A stretch of DNA of 64,000 nucleotides from Lysobacter_C viscosus (lineage in GTDB: Bacteria > Pseudomonadota > Gammaproteobacteria > Xanthomonadales > Xanthomonadaceae): positions 1 through 64,000 of the forward strand of contig NZ_JBJMAV010000004.1 of NCBI RefSeq assembly GCF_046600715.1, read 5' to 3'. Below are positions 61,228-64,000 of this stretch, piece by piece. Under the pieces are notes generated by a model. It did no database searches, was not told the DNA's origin, and saw nothing but the letters and a program-made list of their open reading frames with translations. A program made the translations under genes and the position numbers. The first letter of the stretch is position 1. Every line of letters starts with the position of its first letter.

Positions 61228-62469
61228 TCACGGATTCGTCGTGCGTAGAGCGGGGAGCAGCGCCTGCGCATCGCCATCGTTTGTCGCTGCCGGCACGCCA
61301 ACCAGCCGCGCGAGCAACGGATACACGTCCACGTTGTCGATCGGTGGCAGCGCCACGCCGATCCGGAACGCCGGCCCATGGGCAATGAACAGGGCGCGCA
61401 TCGACGGCAGGGCGGGATCGAAACCGTGCGAGCCGCGTTCGTGCGAGGGCCGGCGCGCCAACCTCTCACGTCGGATCGCGTCCCACCCTTCGTCCATCTG
61501 GCAGACGATCGCCGGCACGCGCCGGTGGGTGCCGTAGTGCCAGCGAGCCGGGAGCTCGCCCTTGCGCCAGCATTCGTATGGGCCCTGGCGCCCCAGCAGG
61601 CGGGCTTCCGCCTGCGTGCGTCGTCCGGGGAGCGGCTCGAAGCCGACCGATTGCCCGGTCGTCACCACCCGGGCGTCGGCCGGGTCGACCATGTCCTCGA
61701 CGATCACCACCTGCCCGGGCGGCACCGGCGCCATGCCGTGGTCGGAGGTGATCACCAGGTTCACCGCGCCATCCAGCCCGGCGGCCCCCAATCCCTGCAC
61801 CAGTCGCCCCAGCGCCGCATCCAGACGCGCCACTGCTGCATGGGCCTGTCGCGAATCCGGCCCGTGCTCGTGCGCGGCCGAGTCCAGGTGCTCGAAGTAC
61901 AGCGTGGCGAAACGGGGGCGCGTCGCCGGGGGCTCGCGCAACCAGCCCAGCACGGTATCGACCCGGTCATCGATCGGCCGGTGCTTGTCGAACTCGTTCC
62001 AGCGGGTCGGGCGCACTCCGCCGACGGCGGCCTCGCTGCCCGGCCAGGACAGCGTCGCTGTCGGCAGGCCGGCGCGTTCGGCCGTGGCCCAGAGGGGCTC
62101 GCCGCCCCACCAGCGCCCATCACCCACGGCGGTCCGGTCGCCGAGCTTGAATCCGCCCAGCGCGGCGTCCTGCATGGTGTTGTGGACGATGCCGTGGCGG
62201 TCCGGCCTCAGGCCCGTCACCAGGGTGTAGTGGTTGGGGAACGTCAGCGAGGGATACGACGGGGCCATCCATTGGGCGCGTACGCCGCCCGCCGCCAGGG
62301 CATCCAGGGTCGGGGTCATGCCGCGGCCGAGGTAGCGCGGGTGGAACCCGTCCAGCGAGACCAGCAGCACGGAGGCGGTGGGTGCCGGCGCCTGCATCCC
62401 CCGGGGCGAGACGCAGGCGGACAGCAGCAGGACGATCAGGGCAGCCGAGGCGGTGGAGATCATTCGCAT
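61228..62469 (-). CDS. Lipoprotein alkaline-phosphatase-superfamily phosphodiesterase (NPP-like)
   Basis: A 413-residue protein. MRMISTASAALIVLLLSACV is a lipoprotein signal with Cys at the lipobox. The catalytic core has LLVSLDGFHPRYLGRGMTPT (metal Asp), SYPSLTFPNHYTLVTGLRPD with the nucleophile Thr and Asn, YFEHLDSAAHEHGPDS and VITSDHGMAPVP. It resembles nucleotide pyrophosphatase/phosphodiesterases; substrate unknown. A start at 62469 is preferred over the long 62655 reading, which lacks a signal. It ends beside a repeat. Confidence 0.9.
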   Translation of the reverse strand: MRMISTASAALIVLLLSACVSPRGMQAPAPTASVLLVSLDGFHPRYLGRGMTPTLDALAAGGVRAQWMAPSYPSLTFPNHYTLVTGLRPDRHGIVHNTMQDAALGGFKLGDRTAVGDGRWWGGEPLWATAERAGLPTATLSWPGSEAAVGGVRPTRWNEFDKHRPIDDRVDTVLGWLREPPATRPRFATLYFEHLDSAAHEHGPDSRQAHAAVARLDAALGRLVQGLGAAGLDGAVNLVITSDHGMAPVPPGQVVIVEDMVDPADARVVTTGQSVGFEPLPGRRTQAEARLLGRQGPYECWRKGELPARWHYGTHRRVPAIVCQMDEGWDAIRRERLARRPSHERGSHGFDPALPSMRALFIAHGPAFRIGVALPPIDNVDVYPLLARLVGVPAATNDGDAQALLPALRTTNP

Positions 62470-62691
62470 GGGGCCAGTGTGCCGGACGATTGTTGCCGGA
62501 TCGCGCAGTTCGCCATCTCGCACGCTGGCCGGGAAGCCGAGACCGGAGCGGACGTGTCCCGCCGGCCCGCTCCAGCAGGCTGACGGTGCCGTAAACGCGC
62601 CGCTGGCGAGCGGCCCGTCGCCACCGGATCGGCGTATGGTGGGTGGGCGCAGCACTGCTGCAGTTGTGTCCCCCTACCGCGAGGTGACGCC

Positions 62692-63015
62692 ATGAACCAT
62701 CCGACGACCAAGCGCCTGCTGGCCGCCAGCGTACTGGGAGCGGCCGCGTTCGCCGTCTCCGCCCAGCCGCCGGCCGAAAGCGAGGCGAATACCCGAATCG
62801 AAGCCCACCTGCAGACCGAAGCCGAAGTGCAGGTCGATGCCGACCGCAATTGCATGCGCCATACGGGGACGCGTATCCATACCCGTACGACGCGCGAGAA
62901 GGGGCGCGATTGCGTAATGGCCAATGGACGTGTCTACAGCCGCAGTGACCTTGAGCGCACCGGCTCGGTGGACATGGCCGACGCGTTGCGCCGGCTGGAC
63001 ACCTCCATCTACTGA
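62692..63015 (+). CDS. Small secreted protein of unknown function
   Basis: A 107-residue protein with a signal peptide ending near residue 24 (VLGAAAFAVSAQ). The mature part has a Glu/Ala-rich helix (ESEANTRIEAHLQTEAEVQV), two Cys (DRNCMRHTGT and GRDCVMANGR) that could form a disulfide, and a basic central segment. I recognise no family. It diverges from the phosphodiesterase gene and precedes hutU. Confidence 0.7.
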   Translation: MNHPTTKRLLAASVLGAAAFAVSAQPPAESEANTRIEAHLQTEAEVQVDADRNCMRHTGTRIHTRTTREKGRDCVMANGRVYSRSDLERTGSVDMADALRRLDTSIY

Positions 63016-63040
63016 CGGACTGCGCCCCGCGCAGCGACCT

Positions 63041-63067
63041 GACGCCCGGCGCCGCCGGGCGTCGTCG
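63041..63067 (+). terminator. Terminator-like hairpin before hutU
   Basis: GACGCCCGGC (63041-63050) pairs with GCCGGGCGTC (63054-63063) around GCC; the trailing GTCGTTT is a weak T-run. Confidence 0.55.
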
Positions 63068-63092
63068 TTTCCGGCCCCCGCGCCACCCCTGC

Positions 63093-63098
63093 GATAAT
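63093..63098 (+). promoter_or_regulatory. Possible hutU -10
   Basis: GATAAT, 33 bases before the hutU ATG, in the same GCGATAAT context as before hutF. Only the -10 is convincing. Confidence 0.35.
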
Positions 63099-63131
63099 CC
63101 GGCACTTCGCTTCCGCCGCAGGGCCTGCCCG

Positions 63132-64000
63132 ATGTCCACCCGCCACGACCCCTCCCGCACCGTCCGCGCCCCGCGTGGCAACGAGCTGAACTGCCGGTCC
63201 TGGCTGACCGAAGCCCCGTTCCGCATGTTGCAGAACAACCTCGACCCGGACGTGGCCGAGCGCCCGGAGGACCTGGTGGTCTATGGCGGCATCGGCCGTG
63301 CCGCGCGCGACTGGGAGAGCTTTGATGCGATCCTGGCGACGCTGAAGACGCTGGGTGACGACGAGACCCTGTTGGTGCAGTCGGGCAAGCCGGTCGGCGT
63401 GCTGCCGACCCACGCAGACGCGCCGCGCGTGCTGATCGCCAACTCCAACCTGGTGCCCGCCTGGGCGACCTGGGAGCACTTCCACGAGCTCGATCGCAAG
63501 GGCCTGATGATGTACGGCCAGATGACCGCGGGCAGCTGGATCTACATCGGCAGCCAGGGCATCGTCCAGGGGACGTACGAGACGTTCGTGGAGATGGGGC
63601 GCCAGCACCATGGAGGCAGCCTCCGGGGCAAGTGGATCCTCACCGCCGGCCTGGGCGGGATGGGCGGTGCGCAGCCGCTGGCAGCGTCCCTCGCCGGCGC
63701 CTGCAGCCTCAACATCGAGTGCCAGCAGAGCCGGATCGATTTCCGCCTCAAGACCCGCTACGTCGACGAGCAGGCGACCGACCTGGATGACGCGCTCGCC
63801 CGCATTGATGCCTATACACGCGCCGGCGAGGCCAAGTCGATCGCACTGCTGGGCAACGCCGCCGAAGTGCTCCCGGAGCTGGTGCGACGCGGCGTCCGGC
63901 CCGATGCCGTCACCGACCAGACCAGCGCCCACGACCCCGTGCACGGCTACCTGCCGGCGGGTTGGACGGTCGAGCAGTGGCTGGCCGGGCAACAGGCCGA
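63132..64000 (+). CDS. hutU: Urocanate hydratase (partial, 3' end outside window)
   Basis: The first 289 codons of urocanase, second step of histidine degradation. It reads WLTEAPFRMLQNNLDPDVAE near residue 25, then VVYGGIGRAARDWESFDAI, TLLVQSGKPVGVLPTHADAP, ANSNLVPAWATWEHF, AGSWIYIGSQGIVQGTYETF and AGLGGMGGAQPLA, the NAD-binding region. The frame stays open to the window end. The protein joins hutI and hutF in one pathway but lies 8 kb away with unrelated genes between. Confidence 0.96.
   Translation, partial: MSTRHDPSRTVRAPRGNELNCRSWLTEAPFRMLQNNLDPDVAERPEDLVVYGGIGRAARDWESFDAILATLKTLGDDETLLVQSGKPVGVLPTHADAPRVLIANSNLVPAWATWEHFHELDRKGLMMYGQMTAGSWIYIGSQGIVQGTYETFVEMGRQHHGGSLRGKWILTAGLGGMGGAQPLAASLAGACSLNIECQQSRIDFRLKTRYVDEQATDLDDALARIDAYTRAGEAKSIALLGNAAEVLPELVRRGVRPDAVTDQTSAHDPVHGYLPAGWTVEQWLAGQQA

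Noticed and set aside
62470..62655. N-terminal extension of the phosphodiesterase to 62655
   Set aside because: The lipoprotein signal begins at 62469, and a signal must be N-terminal.

Overview
The window is a high-GC chromosomal segment from a gammaproteobacterium, most probably Xanthomonadaceae/Lysobacteraceae (Lysobacter-, Luteimonas- or Stenotrophomonas-like). The support is the gene content (class II DAHP synthase, S46 dipeptidyl-peptidase, HutF-type histidine degradation, type 2 malate dehydrogenase), the strong GC bias, and a dispersed family of GTAG-ended palindromes that look like the SMAG REPs described in Stenotrophomonas. The assignment is inference; no rRNA is present to confirm it. 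I recognised no tRNA, rRNA, CRISPR array, insertion sequence or prophage.

Region 1 (1-14725) is the end of tuf followed by the S10, spc and alpha ribosomal protein operons, all on the plus strand: rpsJ to rpsQ, rplN to secY, rpsM to rplQ, with rpoA. rpmJ is missing from its usual place after secY. A 434-base leader before rpsJ carries a promoter-like site, a GNRA-capped hairpin followed by a T-rich run (attenuator-like) and a second hairpin. Hairpin-rich spacers interrupt the cluster before rpsH, rpsE, rpsM and rpoA. A textbook terminator closes it.

Region 2 (14890-28880) is housekeeping and central metabolism: dsbB, class II DAHP synthase, typA (minus), ppiB, an aspartate-type aminotransferase, a short thioredoxin-fold protein, mdh, a polytopic membrane protein, prpB-prpC of the methylcitrate cycle, a SleB-type hydrolase (minus) and fadH (minus).

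Region 3 (29222-33229) holds two tandem OmpA-family genes whose 3' halves and terminators are almost identical (7 mismatches in 525 bases) although their 5' halves have diverged, then a secreted protein of unknown function and an RsuA/RluB-type pseudouridine synthase.

Region 4 (33255-49012) contains tdh-kbl (threonine to glycine, minus), a secreted S46 peptidase, serA with a histidine-phosphatase gene, folC, a two-SPOR-domain protein, cvpA-purF, a DUF455 ferritin-like protein, lpxH (minus), gltX and a zur-like Fur-family regulator. Many intergenic gaps from here on hold SMAG-like palindromes.

Region 5 (49304-64000) holds a zinc-type TonB receptor (minus) and a MerC-domain gene (plus) that diverge around an AT-rich half-match to the Zur box, a ribosomal protein THX gene with a histone-H1-like tail and an intrinsic terminator in its leader, divergent hutI/hutF, a beta-lactamase-fold serine hydrolase joined to a LytS/LytTR two-component pair, an Ada-AlkA fusion overlapping ogt, a lipoprotein phosphodiesterase, a small secreted protein, and the start of hutU.

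The most interesting points are the putative Zur locus with a possibly leaderless merC gene, the OmpA gene-conversion tract, the two covarying subfamilies of palindromes, the S10 leader attenuator and the THX leader.
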